Assembly (NCBI GenBank): GCA_024233835.1
Contig: JACKPC010000003.1
Span: forward strand, 156,501-220,500
Reading direction: 5' to 3'
Source of the DNA: Leptospiraceae bacterium
GTDB taxonomy: Bacteria > Spirochaetota > Leptospiria > Leptospirales > Leptospiraceae
DNA: 64,000 nucleotides
Shown here piece after piece: positions 8,870 through 20,610 of the stretch. The notes below the pieces were generated by a model that searched no databases, was not told the origin of the DNA, and was given only the letters and a program-made list of their open reading frames with translations. How positions within the stretch are numbered: position 1 is the first letter of the stretch; each line of letters starts with the position of its first letter. The translations under genes and the position numbers were made by a program.

Positions 8870-9550
8870 TTAAACTCCTATAGAAGCAAACTCATTAAAC
8901 GCATGCTTCACCCATGTTTTAATCCTTTGTTTTTCAAAAACACCCAGACCGTTGTTTTTATTATTGATAGCTGCCCAAAAACTCATATTCTGTTCATCAA
9001 TTTTTTGCATCGTGGTATCGTGCAAGGATTTGATTTCTATAATATCGGCTTTCAGATTTTTAGGAATAATATTTGAAGATTCGAAAATTTTAAAATCTGA
9101 GCCTCTTCCATAATTCTTAACAATTACATAGGATAATCTATCCTGAAATTTATCGATAAGCGAAGCTAAAAGTTCAGTAGAATCCTTACTATCATCCAAA
9201 ACATGCCAGAATTTCAAAGAGATTCCCATGTCTTCAGTGATTTCCATCACAGCACTTTCGTCCATCCATTTTAAAAGAGGAAGCTTTGTCTGTGCTGCCA
9301 GGTCAACAATGATACGATTCTCCGCGTCCGGATCCAGATTTTCGAAAATTGCATCAAGACTCTCATATTTATCTACCGTTGTGGGAGATGCAAAATTTTC
9401 ATAAAATCGCAAAAACGTGTTATGAGACCTGTCTGTATCATAACCAATAAAGGAGATATGGTTATCAATATAATATTGAGCCAATAACCTGGAAACAACC
9501 GACTTACCCACCCCACCCTTTTCGCCACCAATAAAATTTATTATATTCAT
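8870..9550 (-). CDS. orphan ParA/MinD-like ATPase
   Basis: A 226-residue P-loop ATPase. The N-terminus shows the deviant Walker A of the ParA/MinD class (GGEKGGVGKS, lysines 11 and 16), a switch-like DTDRSHNTF (about 38-46) and IIVDLAAQTKLP (about 79-90) in place of Walker B. The C-terminal half (about 150-226) is more diverged and resembles MobD/CobQ-like members. No parB or parS-like repeat is adjacent, so plasmid or chromosome segregation is not implied. Its partner could be the membrane zinc-ribbon protein encoded next. A TTGACA is present on the minus strand at 9580-9585, but I see no convincing -10 with it. Confidence 0.75.
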   Translation of the reverse strand: MNIINFIGGEKGGVGKSVVSRLLAQYYIDNHISFIGYDTDRSHNTFLRFYENFASPTTVDKYESLDAIFENLDPDAENRIIVDLAAQTKLPLLKWMDESAVMEITEDMGISLKFWHVLDDSKDSTELLASLIDKFQDRLSYVIVKNYGRGSDFKIFESSNIIPKNLKADIIEIKSLHDTTMQKIDEQNMSFWAAINNKNNGLGVFEKQRIKTWVKHAFNEFASIGV

Positions 9551-9678
9551 ATCAATATGCTTAATTTTTCAACAAATGCTGTCAATTGGTTTTTCTATCA
9601 ATACAGTTATTCGACCTGCTCTGACCTATAAAGACTTGACTCCCTTACCTGTACATAAAATATTCCAATTACCCTATA

Positions 9679-11055
9679 GTGAATCCAAAAACCAATACAA
9701 ACATAAAACATAATCCGTTCTCCCGTCTGTTTCACAGAGGCCCTTTAAACCGTCAGATAATGAACCTGGCTATACCGGTTTTTTTTGGCATGATAAGCCA
9801 GACCTTAATCCAGGTCAGTGACACATTCATGGTGGGTAAGTTGGGAGCAGAAGCTATTGCGGCAGCGGGGCTCGGAGGACTTGCTTACTTTACCATCCTT
9901 GCTTTTTTAATGTATGGCTCGGTCGGAGTCCAAATTGTCACAGCCAAACGCTTTGGTGAAAAAAAAGATAAAGAACTCGGAGAGCTCCTCCTAAGTCTTT
10001 TATATTTCAGTTTCTTTGTGGGAATCCTTCTATCTCTTGTCGGCTATTATCTTGCTTTTCCCTATACAACTCTTCTAAATAATGATGCGGCCTTAGTTCA
10101 AAAAACGGCTTCCTATCTCTCTTATCGTTTTGTAGGCACATTTTTCTTCTTCATGAGTTTCGGCCTGAGAGGATTTTTAGACGGACTGGGACTTACTTAT
10201 GTAGGTATGCTTTCTTCTATCTTAACAATGCTCAGCAATATCTTCCTAAACTGGGTTTTTATTTTCGGTAATCTGGGTGTACCTGCATTGGGAATCGATG
10301 GAGCCGGAATCGCCTCTTCTCTTTCCGGAGGAATCGGACTTCTCGTGTTTATTTCTTTTTTATTTACAAAAAAAATTCAAAGATACTTTCAACTATCCAA
10401 AATCATTCCTGACTTTAGCATCTTAAAAGAATCTCTTTTTTTAGGTCTTCCTCCGGCAATGGATGGACTACTTACCAATATGGCCTTTCTCTTATTCAAC
10501 AAATTAGCAGGGCTAATAGGGGTGCATTCTTTAGCTGCTTCTAATATTATCTTCTCTATCATGTCTCTTTCTTTTATGCCCGGATTTTCCTTCGGTGTTG
10601 CTGCCACTACGATCTTAGGGCAGGCTATAGGGCGAAAAAGTCCTTTCACCGGTATAGTTGGTGTATATCGTTCAGCTCACTATTCAGCTCTCCTCATGGG
10701 AATTATGGGTCTTATCTTCATTGTTTTCGGAAAAGAAATTATCTCCCTGTTTACAACAGAAACCTTTGTCATACAGGCCACCTATCCGGCTCTCATTCTC
10801 GTATCCCTTGTTCAGGTGGGAGATGCCTATCACATGGTAATGGGCTCCGCCTTAAGAACGGTAGGTCTTGTTTATTGGGTTATGTTTGTTTATATCATCT
10901 GCTCCTATGCCATTATGTTACCTATTGCCTATATATTAGGAATTATATATAATTTCGGCACAGCAGGACTCTGGTCATCTATTTCTGTATGGCTGCTCGT
11001 TTTAGGGTTTGTATTTACCTATAAGTTCAAAAAAGCTGATTGGTTAAAAAATTAG
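9679..11055 (+). CDS. MATE family multidrug/Na+ antiporter
   Basis: A 458-residue protein with twelve hydrophobic segments and internal two-fold symmetry. The start of the first MatE repeat is clear (RQIMNLAIPVFFGMISQTLIQVSDTFMVGKLGAEAIAAAGLG, about residues 25-66). The second repeat begins near 250 with FLGLPPAMDGLLTNMAF. Members export organic cations or metabolites using Na+ or H+ gradients. The start codon would be GTG at 9679. No Shine-Dalgarno is obvious, and the ATG at 9760 would cut into the first helix, so translation may be nearly leaderless. It diverges from the ParA-like gene. Confidence 0.9.
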   Translation: MNPKTNTNIKHNPFSRLFHRGPLNRQIMNLAIPVFFGMISQTLIQVSDTFMVGKLGAEAIAAAGLGGLAYFTILAFLMYGSVGVQIVTAKRFGEKKDKELGELLLSLLYFSFFVGILLSLVGYYLAFPYTTLLNNDAALVQKTASYLSYRFVGTFFFFMSFGLRGFLDGLGLTYVGMLSSILTMLSNIFLNWVFIFGNLGVPALGIDGAGIASSLSGGIGLLVFISFLFTKKIQRYFQLSKIIPDFSILKESLFLGLPPAMDGLLTNMAFLLFNKLAGLIGVHSLAASNIIFSIMSLSFMPGFSFGVAATTILGQAIGRKSPFTGIVGVYRSAHYSALLMGIMGLIFIVFGKEIISLFTTETFVIQATYPALILVSLVQVGDAYHMVMGSALRTVGLVYWVMFVYIICSYAIMLPIAYILGIIYNFGTAGLWSSISVWLLVLGFVFTYKFKKADWLKN

Positions 11056-11108
11056 AACTTCCGAATATGCCAAACCGGGCATACAGTAGTAATAGGCCCG
11101 GTATAAAA

Positions 11109-11798
11109 TTACTTACAATAGTCTTCTGTTTTTGCTACAGAAGCTATTTCCACTTTGGAGCCTTTCTTGATTACAAATTCACTCAAGCCCATTTCCGTTT
11201 TTGGGTTTCCCCAATCATACGTGTAACCGAGTCTTGTCCAGGGATAACCCTTCTCTCCGTAAGAACTTTCTTTCAGGTTCTGGATCCATTTTTTATGTTC
11301 CGCACTCACCCCTTTCGGAAAATCTAATTCGGCTTTGGAATCATTTACTTCCGGATCCGCTGAAGGACGAAATAAATCTTCAGCCCGAACATACATTTCT
11401 ATAAATTTAGTTTTCCCATTATTCGCAGGAAGTCCTAAAAGCTGCTCTAAGCGCAGGCTTACATTTTTAGGTTTCTGTTGATTACAAAATTCTTTTAATT
11501 CAGGAACAGTAGTCACCCAGGTTTCTCGACTTAGTTCCATCTCTTTTCCTATCTGTGTATCATATCCATCCCAATTTGTCCAGGTAAGAGTCAAAACCCG
11601 GTTATTCTTCCACTGTAAAGATTTATTCTCTTTTTTTATAGCGATAAGCTTATCACTAATTTCAGAAGCTTCTGCATCCTTTGCATCTAAAATAGCTGCT
11701 TGATACTTCTGATTTAAATCTTCAAGGGAAACCTTTTTATCAGCTGTACTACAAAAAGATAAACCTGTAGCCACAAGCAAAAACCATAACTTTAGCAT
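11109..11798 (-). CDS. putative lipoprotein of unknown function
   Basis: The ATG at 11798 is chosen because GGAG lies about seven bases upstream and the peptide begins MLKLWFLLVATGLSFCS, a spirochaete-type lipoprotein signal with the acceptor cysteine at residue 16. The mature part of ~213 residues has a helical start (LEDLNQKYQAAILDAKD), a LTWTNWDGYDTQIG segment, a second cysteine in KEFCNQQ, and a C-terminal LGYTYDWG...GLSEFVIKKGSKVEI ending in a cysteine. I do not recognise the family. It follows the ankyrin gene by 27 bases and probably shares its transcript. Confidence 0.7.
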   Translation of the reverse strand: MLKLWFLLVATGLSFCSTADKKVSLEDLNQKYQAAILDAKDAEASEISDKLIAIKKENKSLQWKNNRVLTLTWTNWDGYDTQIGKEMELSRETWVTTVPELKEFCNQQKPKNVSLRLEQLLGLPANNGKTKFIEMYVRAEDLFRPSADPEVNDSKAELDFPKGVSAEHKKWIQNLKESSYGEKGYPWTRLGYTYDWGNPKTEMGLSEFVIKKGSKVEIASVAKTEDYCK

Positions 11799-11825
11799 AT
11801 TCCATCTCCAGTATATATTCAAATT

Positions 11826-13175
11826 TCAATAATCAGGTATAACGAGCATACCCGGTGTGATATACCCTTCTTCTTTATGGTATAATATTTGTAAATCGTT
11901 TTCAATTGCATTTTTTTCTGCATCCGATAAGGCCGGTATAGATCCCGGAAACTTTTCAGACAACTTATACGCTGTTTCAAAATGAGCTCTTGCTTCTTTC
12001 TTTAAATTTTGTCTCCAGAATAAAACTCCTAAAATAAAACGAACACTCACAAGAGTAGAACTTTCTTTATTGGCTTTTAAACAATTTTCTAATACTTCTT
12101 TAGCCAGACCGAAATCCTTTACCGAACTGACTTCTCTATCAAATAAATATAAACCGATCCAAAAACTTTTTCCAACACCATTTGCAATATAAGCATTTAA
12201 GCAATATTTAAATAAGCTATGAGAAGAATATTTTTTATAAATTCCTTCAAAAATTCTCGCCCGGCTATCTTTACTCAATTCATATTCAGAGCTATCCATA
12301 TCATACAAAGCTTCTATCTGCTCCCGACAGGGTTCAGCTTTTTTAATATAAGGTAAAATCATAAAGATAGAAGAAATTTTTAACTTATCCGCCAGGGATA
12401 CCGCTGTCTCATTTTCCTCATTGGAAATCCTCGGATTGGCTCCCATACGTAGTAAATATCCCATCAATTTCTGGCTTTTTTTCATAACGGCATAATGAAG
12501 GGCAGTATTCCCCTTCTTATTTTTAGAATCCAATAAAACTCCGGAACGTCGCAAGAGTCTCACCATCTCCAGATTATCTTTCATGGCTGCATAATGAAGA
12601 GCCGTATTTCCCTCTCTATCGACAGCATTACTGTTTATTTTTTTTTCAATTAATATTTTTACTGTACCCGGGTCAGCTTGCATACTGGCCAGATGAAGAG
12701 CACTTAAACCATTCATGTCCTGTCTTCCTATATTTTTTGTAACATTACTCAAATAAGCAGCGGCCTGATACTGCTTATTTAAAATAGCAATATGTAAGGG
12801 TAAATTCCCGTTTGCATTTTTCTCTTCCGGAGATAAACCTTTTTGTAAAAGAAAAGAAAGAAGCTCAACATTTCCGGAGGATGCGGCAAAATGTAAACTA
12901 CCGGAACCATATTTCCAATCTTTATCTTTTAAATTACCTCCTCTATCCAATAAACTTTTTAGCATTAAAATATCACCATTCTTTGACGCAATCAAGATAG
13001 GTGTTAAACCCTCTTTTGCAGAACGGATGTTCGGATTAGCTCCATTTTCCAAAAGGAGCATAACCGTTTCTCGTTTACCCAGGAGAACCGAGTTTAATAA
13101 GTCTTCATTAATATTAGCCTTTAGGGAAAAAAAAATAGAAATAAAAAGAATACAGGGAAAAATGATTCTTAACAT
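11826..13175 (-). CDS. exported ankyrin-repeat protein
   Basis: The ATG at 13175 gives a 449-residue protein starting with a signal peptide (MLRIIFPCILFISIFFSLKA). The in-frame TTG at 13211 would disrupt that signal. About seven ankyrin repeats occupy residues 25-270, for example GLTPILIASKNGDILMLKSL, GNTALHYAAMKDNLEMVRLL and GNTALHYAVMKKSQKLMGYL. The C-terminal ~170 residues are helical and TPR-like (EARAHFETAYKLSEKFPGS). Periplasmic ankyrin proteins usually act as binding scaffolds, and the partner is unknown. The lipoprotein gene follows 27 bases downstream. Confidence 0.82.
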   Translation of the reverse strand: MLRIIFPCILFISIFFSLKANINEDLLNSVLLGKRETVMLLLENGANPNIRSAKEGLTPILIASKNGDILMLKSLLDRGGNLKDKDWKYGSGSLHFAASSGNVELLSFLLQKGLSPEEKNANGNLPLHIAILNKQYQAAAYLSNVTKNIGRQDMNGLSALHLASMQADPGTVKILIEKKINSNAVDREGNTALHYAAMKDNLEMVRLLRRSGVLLDSKNKKGNTALHYAVMKKSQKLMGYLLRMGANPRISNEENETAVSLADKLKISSIFMILPYIKKAEPCREQIEALYDMDSSEYELSKDSRARIFEGIYKKYSSHSLFKYCLNAYIANGVGKSFWIGLYLFDREVSSVKDFGLAKEVLENCLKANKESSTLVSVRFILGVLFWRQNLKKEARAHFETAYKLSEKFPGSIPALSDAEKNAIENDLQILYHKEEGYITPGMLVIPDY

Positions 13176-13271
13176 AATCCAAACTATAAGAAAGTATTGA
13201 AATAATTTCAAAAGAAATATTCTTTTATTTTAAAAAAAGTTAAAACTTTTTATACACTCAGGACAAAAGTT

Positions 13272-13628
13272 ATGATAAACAATATACAGGACCTTAAAGT
13301 TCAAAAAGAATTTGTAGATAACGCTGTTGTAGTTCGTTTACAGGGAGCCATTAGTTCTTTTACTTATGAAAAATTTATGAAAGAAATCCAATTAGCTCTA
13401 AAAAAAGGAGATGGAGTAATTCTGGATATGGAAGATATCATCCTGATTTCTTCCAAAGGAATCACCGCCTTAAAAGAAATCAGTGATATCAGCTATAAAC
13501 AGGGAAAAAAAATTATCCTCTTAAACCTTTCCGAATCGGCAAGACAGGTTCTGGATATGATGCAATTGAAGAAAATGTTTAACATTGCTCCCAATGAAGA
13601 ACTTGCCGCTAAAATGGTAGAGAAATAG
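13272..13628 (+). CDS. STAS-domain anti-sigma factor antagonist
   Basis: A 118-residue single-domain STAS protein. It has the beta-start VVVRLQGAISSFTYEKF, the loop ILDMEDIILISSKGITAL with the phosphorylatable serine at 60 or 61, and KIILLNLSESARQVLDMMQLKKMF at the end. In partner switching, the unphosphorylated form binds an anti-sigma kinase and is reset by a SpoIIE-type phosphatase. No kinase or sigma factor is adjacent. AGGA is placed eight bases before the ATG. The kinase-like membrane protein follows after nine bases and is probably co-transcribed. Confidence 0.88.
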   Translation: MINNIQDLKVQKEFVDNAVVVRLQGAISSFTYEKFMKEIQLALKKGDGVILDMEDIILISSKGITALKEISDISYKQGKKIILLNLSESARQVLDMMQLKKMFNIAPNEELAAKMVEK

Positions 13629-13637
13629 GTTTGTAAA

Positions 13638-14381
13638 ATGGAAAAATTTAATTACTACCGGAAAGCTTATCATCTTTTGGGATTTATCGTTCCTATTGTT
13701 CTGTATTTTGACCTGGTTCAGGGGGCATTCGGTTTGAAATATGCTTCCCGTGCACTTACTTTTCTCGGAATCAGCACTGTTCTTTTATTATTGGTTTTCA
13801 CGGATATTCCCAGACTTACCAATCAGAAATTTCGTGAATTCTATATGAAGTATTTTGGAAAGCTCATGAAAGAAGGAGAGAATAAGAGACTGAACGGTTC
13901 AGTTCCTTATATGCTTTCCAATATGTTTGTGATTCTTTTATTTCCTCCTGAACTGGTATTTCTCTCGATTATGTATCTTCTCATTGGTGATCCCTCAGCT
14001 GCTTTTTTTGGTGCTCGCTCAAAAGGATACAGGTTTTATAATGGGAAATCCCTGGTGGGTGTTTTAAGCTTTATTATATCTACTATTATTTTTGGAATAA
14101 TTCTCATTGGAATTTTCCAGGTTCTTAATCCATCCTCTCCCTTTGCTCTGTATTATTCGAATAAATTGAATATTCCTATGATTGTACTGATTGTACTGGG
14201 CTCTATAACAGCTGCTCTTGTTGAATTTTTTTCCGGCCACGCACTCTGGGGAATTTTAGATGATAATCTTACGATTCCTGTTAGTTCCAGTTCAGTTATT
14301 GCCTTTGGTGCTTATTCTATCTTTGATTTTAGCAAAGAAGTCCTTCTTTTTGATTACAGTCTCTTATTTGCAGGTCTTTAA
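13638..14381 (+). CDS. SEC59/DGK1/VTE5-like CTP-dependent lipid kinase
   Basis: A 247-residue membrane protein with about seven helices. The family signature is GDPSAAFFGAR (117-127) followed by GKSLVGVLSF (136-145), and a later ALVEFFSGHALWGILDDNLTIP. This matches the dolichol kinase / diacylglycerol kinase / phytol kinase superfamily, which uses CTP to phosphorylate a lipid alcohol. The likely substrate is a polyprenol or diacylglycerol, and the sequence does not decide which. The gene is co-directional with the STAS gene and ends in a hairpin shared with the convergent TetR gene. Confidence 0.8.
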   Translation: MEKFNYYRKAYHLLGFIVPIVLYFDLVQGAFGLKYASRALTFLGISTVLLLLVFTDIPRLTNQKFREFYMKYFGKLMKEGENKRLNGSVPYMLSNMFVILLFPPELVFLSIMYLLIGDPSAAFFGARSKGYRFYNGKSLVGVLSFIISTIIFGIILIGIFQVLNPSSPFALYYSNKLNIPMIVLIVLGSITAALVEFFSGHALWGILDDNLTIPVSSSSVIAFGAYSIFDFSKEVLLFDYSLLFAGL

Positions 14382-14383
14382 AC

Positions 14384-14409
14384 TATAGGGGACAGTAGTC
14401 CCCACTATA
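14384..14409 (+). terminator. terminator of the STAS/lipid-kinase operon
   Basis: TATAGGGGAC pairs with GTCCCC plus CTATA (one bulged A) around AGTA. It is followed by a TATTTTC stretch that overlaps the end of the convergent TetR gene. Confidence 0.6.
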
Positions 14410-15010
14410 TTTTCATTCCATCAGAAATAAACGACACGATTTCTTCCACATCGCGGGTTTCATCAAGCTCCATTTTATCTTTTACCAACCATTGAAAGAT
14501 AATTTCTTTCATCCCACCAATTATTATGTGAGAAATTAAAGTGGCATTTCTATCGCGTAAAAAACCCTTTTTTTGACCTTTTTCGAGGATTTTTTTTACA
14601 CTTTCGATTAGAAACCCGGAATATCTTTCTATGGTCTCATCAAATTCCGTATCCTGTCCTGCGGGAGAATTTAAAAATATTTTAACCAGTTCTTTATGCT
14701 GTAAAACAGTTTTAAGGAGGGAGTTTATCATATCTTTTACATCCTCTCTATAGCTTACAGCGTGTTTCCGGTTTAAAATTTCTATAGCCTTCATATCTTT
14801 CATTAAATCCGTAAAAAGTTTATGAATTAGCATTTCAAAAATTTCTTTTTTATTTTGAAAATATAGATAAAAGGTTCCTCGGGCAAGACCGGTTTGCCGG
14901 ATAATGTCTGAAATGCTGGTATTATGATAACCTTTTTCAATAAAGACAGTCTTGGCGGATTGCAAAATTACATTACGATTTTCTTCTTTTTTCTGTTCTC
15001 GTCTACCCAT
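14405..15010 (-). CDS. TetR family transcriptional regulator
   Basis: A 201-residue regulator. The N-terminal helix-turn-helix (about 10-60) reads VILQSAKTVFIEKGYHNTSISDIIRQTGLARGTFYLYFQNK, the standard TetR layout. The C-terminal ligand/dimer domain (about 65-201) has no recognisable subfamily. It is convergent with the lipid-kinase gene. Its 5' end faces the 23S rRNA terminator 60 bases away, so an obvious divergent target gene is lacking. Confidence 0.9.
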   Translation of the reverse strand: MGRREQKKEENRNVILQSAKTVFIEKGYHNTSISDIIRQTGLARGTFYLYFQNKKEIFEMLIHKLFTDLMKDMKAIEILNRKHAVSYREDVKDMINSLLKTVLQHKELVKIFLNSPAGQDTEFDETIERYSGFLIESVKKILEKGQKKGFLRDRNATLISHIIIGGMKEIIFQWLVKDKMELDETRDVEEIVSFISDGMKI

Positions 15011-15070
15011 ATCTAACTTTTCGGAATATTAAAAGCAATTACTAAAGTTATGAAATGAAGTGGAGAGAAT

Positions 15071-15100
15071 AAAAAACCCCATCGAGTTGATGGGGTTTTT
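15071..15100 (-). terminator. Rho-independent terminator of the 23S rRNA gene
   Basis: Read on the minus strand, ACCCCATC pairs with GATGGGGT and is followed by TTTTTT. It lies about 9 bases beyond the 3' end of 23S. It is also flanked by a T-run on the other strand, so it may act in both directions. Confidence 0.85.
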
Positions 15101-15108
15101 GGTAATAT

Positions 15109-18065
<2,957 letters not shown>

Positions 18066-18658
18066 ATATTACTTATCACATAACTTACGTCATGCAATCC
18101 TAACGTCTCGCAAGAATGAGCCTGGTTCTTCTTTTCTTCTACTAATTCCAGGTGTCTTCACTAAAATTGTAATTATTAATTAATTTCTTTCTTTTATTGT
18201 TTTTGTTCTCAATAAAATAACTTTTTACTATACGACTTGATTCAGTTAATAATGAACTTGCGACTCGCATCATTCTCCAGAACCTTTACCTCGTCCCGGC
18301 CCAATGCCTCTCGCGTGAAAAACAACTTCCCATACACTCTTTACTACGTCAACACTTTTTTGTATTTATTACTAAGAAAATTGTTTTTTTTTCCCGGACT
18401 CCCCCCACTAAACCCTCCCTTCCTAAATAAAATACCAACCTTTACCACATCCAATGATGATAAGTGAAGTGATGCCCTCTCAAATTCGTTTAAACTCTTC
18501 TCAATTCATTCTTATCGGTATGCTCAAAAGTCTTACCGTATATATCCAAATACACATTCTGGAAATAAAGGACTTTTTCAAGTTTGTCTTTTAAATATAT
18601 CGTCTAACCAATTTTTCCAAATCGGCCTAATGAATCTCACAATAAGATTTCTCAGTTT
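18066..18658 (-). other. 23S rRNA leader and promoter region, no protein gene
   Basis: About 590 AT-rich bases lie upstream of the 23S gene. The first 14 form the 5' half of the processing stem. I found no 16S remnant, tRNA or convincing open frame. The rrl promoter should be here. TTGACG on the minus strand (18347-18352) and TATAGT near 18235 are possible elements, but neither is part of a well-spaced pair. Confidence 0.5.
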
Positions 18659-20401
18659 TTATGGTTTTCCAAGGATTAGAAAATGTTTCTTTTGTGTTCT
18701 CTTAATACTAATTCGGTATCTCCCTTCTTCATATTTTAGAAATTTACTCGATTCTAAAATTTCTTTTCCGTTTGCATCAAGTAGTTTCAACCCTTCCCTT
18801 GCTTCCAACTTAAGCTCTGCTTGAACCGGTTCGGAAAGAATCTCATTTTCTTCTTCCAGAGCAGATCTGGCCAGAGATAAAATAAGAATTTTAGAAGATT
18901 CTTTAATTCTATGATTATCCAGCGATTGCACAAGAATCAAAGCCCTTGAAGTTTTTGACTCAAGACTTATATGGTTCAATTTTAAAATTTTATTTTTTAA
19001 CCAACCTTCAAAAAGCTGTAGATAAGGTGTATTTACACTTAAATACCCTTCTTTCCAGTTTCTATAAATTTCTCCCGTATCCGAAAGAATAAAAGGGTCG
19101 CTCCCGGTAAAATTTAAGTTTAAATCCCTGATTCGAAATACATTGCTATTTTGTTTGGAAACAGAGGATGAACAAAAATTCAGCCTACTTTTCTCTGATA
19201 GAGTCCTGAGAGAAAGGGAATTATCGAGTTCTTCATTCTTTTCCGAAATTTCAAGACAATAGCTCTTCTTTGAAGCAGAAACCTGCTTCTTTCGAAAAAG
19301 TATAGAAGATGAACGTAAAGAATGACGAATAATAGGGTCTTTCTCGATTAAACTAAGACTACTATATTTCTCTCTTGTTTTTTCCAGGCTTGAAATTTTA
19401 AAAATAAGAGCGGACCAGTCTTGAAGAGATGCAAAAGAACTTAAATAAAAAGGAATTAAAAACCTATCCTGAGCCAGATAAGGCATTTCCCAGGAGCAAA
19501 CCATCATCGGACTTTCAAGTTTTCCCTGATCTGCTATTAACTTATGTAGAAAATTAGATTTTTTTAATGGATTTACATCCAGACTACCCGGACCCGGTTT
19601 TGCTTTAGTACAATGGAAAAAATTCTTAAGGCTTCCCGAATTTACTTGAGATTCAAGTCCTGTAGCAAAATGAACTGAAAGCATTCCACGATATCCTAAA
19701 TTTCTAATCTTTCTCTGAATAGCCGGTATAAGGGTTTGAGAGAAGGGCTGCTTGCCTGTAAATGAAATGGATAGAAATGATAGTGCCGGCTCCCGGGTAT
19801 ACTTTAGCTTTGAGTTCGGGATTTTCAGATTAAAAAAGTTATCAAGGACTCGCAAAGAATTTCTGGAAGTTTGAACTGCTTTTTCTTCCGGGTTTTCATC
19901 TTCCGGCTTTGATTCAATCTTTACCTCAAGCATTGTATAAATGCCTTCCTTCTTCAAAGACTGTATCCATAAATCTATTTGATTTGCGTTTTCAATGAGT
20001 TGAAGCTTGGCCAGGTTAAAACCAGCCTCTCTGAGATGACGGCTATACCGGGAGATTTCTTCCGAACCCAGACGAATATCATTTTCCGGAACCTGAACAC
20101 CAAAAAACCGAATTTTCTTTTTTCCTAAATACAGGCTACGTCCGCGACTTTCTACAAACCCAAACTTTCCGGCCGGAATATGATTCATAGAAGAAAGAGA
20201 AATGGTATTTCCCTGTTTATACTTTGAGTCAAACCAGAGTTCGGGCTGTATAGTATCATACCTGTGTAGATTCTCAACAAAAGCAGAAGAAACATGAAGA
20301 TTATAGTTTGGATCCTCAGAATGAAAAAATTTGTAAAGAAGGCCCATAATCAGAAAAAAAATAAAGAAAAACACAAGGATACTTTTAAATTTTTGAGACA
20401 T
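18659..20401 (-). CDS. membrane-anchored, degenerate glycoside-hydrolase-like (TIM barrel) protein
   Basis: A 580-residue protein with one N-terminal membrane helix (about 6-26) and a large outside part. Residues 95-165 (KKIRFFGVQVPE, SRHLREAGFNLAKLQLIE, EGIYTMLEVKI) follow the beta-alpha pattern of clan GH-A cellulase-like barrels. EPALSFLSISFTG (204-216) aligns with the usual EPALxxVEINNEN acid/base motif but has no glutamate there. PMMVCSWEMP (298-307) aligns with the nucleophile motif VxSEWN but carries Ser. FYLSSFASLQDWSALIF (318-334) matches the following AAYASLQGWD region. It is therefore likely a non-catalytic, carbohydrate-related protein. The C-terminal 250 residues are unassigned. 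The family link comes from motif reading only. Confidence 0.55.
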   Translation of the reverse strand: MSQKFKSILVFFFIFFLIMGLLYKFFHSEDPNYNLHVSSAFVENLHRYDTIQPELWFDSKYKQGNTISLSSMNHIPAGKFGFVESRGRSLYLGKKKIRFFGVQVPENDIRLGSEEISRYSRHLREAGFNLAKLQLIENANQIDLWIQSLKKEGIYTMLEVKIESKPEDENPEEKAVQTSRNSLRVLDNFFNLKIPNSKLKYTREPALSFLSISFTGKQPFSQTLIPAIQRKIRNLGYRGMLSVHFATGLESQVNSGSLKNFFHCTKAKPGPGSLDVNPLKKSNFLHKLIADQGKLESPMMVCSWEMPYLAQDRFLIPFYLSSFASLQDWSALIFKISSLEKTREKYSSLSLIEKDPIIRHSLRSSSILFRKKQVSASKKSYCLEISEKNEELDNSLSLRTLSEKSRLNFCSSSVSKQNSNVFRIRDLNLNFTGSDPFILSDTGEIYRNWKEGYLSVNTPYLQLFEGWLKNKILKLNHISLESKTSRALILVQSLDNHRIKESSKILILSLARSALEEENEILSEPVQAELKLEAREGLKLLDANGKEILESSKFLKYEEGRYRISIKRTQKKHFLILGKP

Positions 20402-20536
20402 AATCGTATTTAGTAAAGAAGTGACTCCTGATACATTTATTATAAATCTTTAATTTGACTGGAAATAAAGAGAATAAGAGAGATTATACAATAAAAAAAG
20501 GAATAGTCAAGTACCGAAACTTATGAGAAATATCTT

Positions 20537-20586
20537 GCAACCTTTCCTTAACCCACGACTTAAGTCGTGGGTTAAGGAAAGGTTGC
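20537..20586. repeat. perfect 50-bp palindrome with an adjacent partial copy
   Basis: Twenty-five bases starting GCAACCTTTCC and ending CACGACTT are followed immediately by their exact reverse complement. A third partial copy (GTGGGTTAAGGAAAGG) lies at 20594-20609, right at the rhomboid stop codon. On either strand it would form a 23-25 bp hairpin. The CCCACGACTTAAGTCGTGGG core resembles REP-type dispersed palindromes. No RAYT transposase gene is in the window. Confidence 0.8.
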
Positions 20587-20610
20587 TTAATTCGTGGGTT
20601 AAGGAAAGGG

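Noticed and set aside
8870..9550. ParA-like gene as evidence for a plasmid or integrated replicon
   Set aside because: There is no parB, rep gene, parS-like repeat or origin nearby, and the surroundings are chromosomal.
11074..11102. Inverted repeat ACCGGGC / GCCCGGT between convergent MATE and lipoprotein genes
   Set aside because: It has a 15-base loop and no T-run on either side, so I do not call it a terminator, though it may act as one.
18230..18352. Candidate 23S promoter elements (TTGACG and TATAGT on the minus strand)
   Set aside because: They are not correctly spaced from each other or from good partner hexamers.
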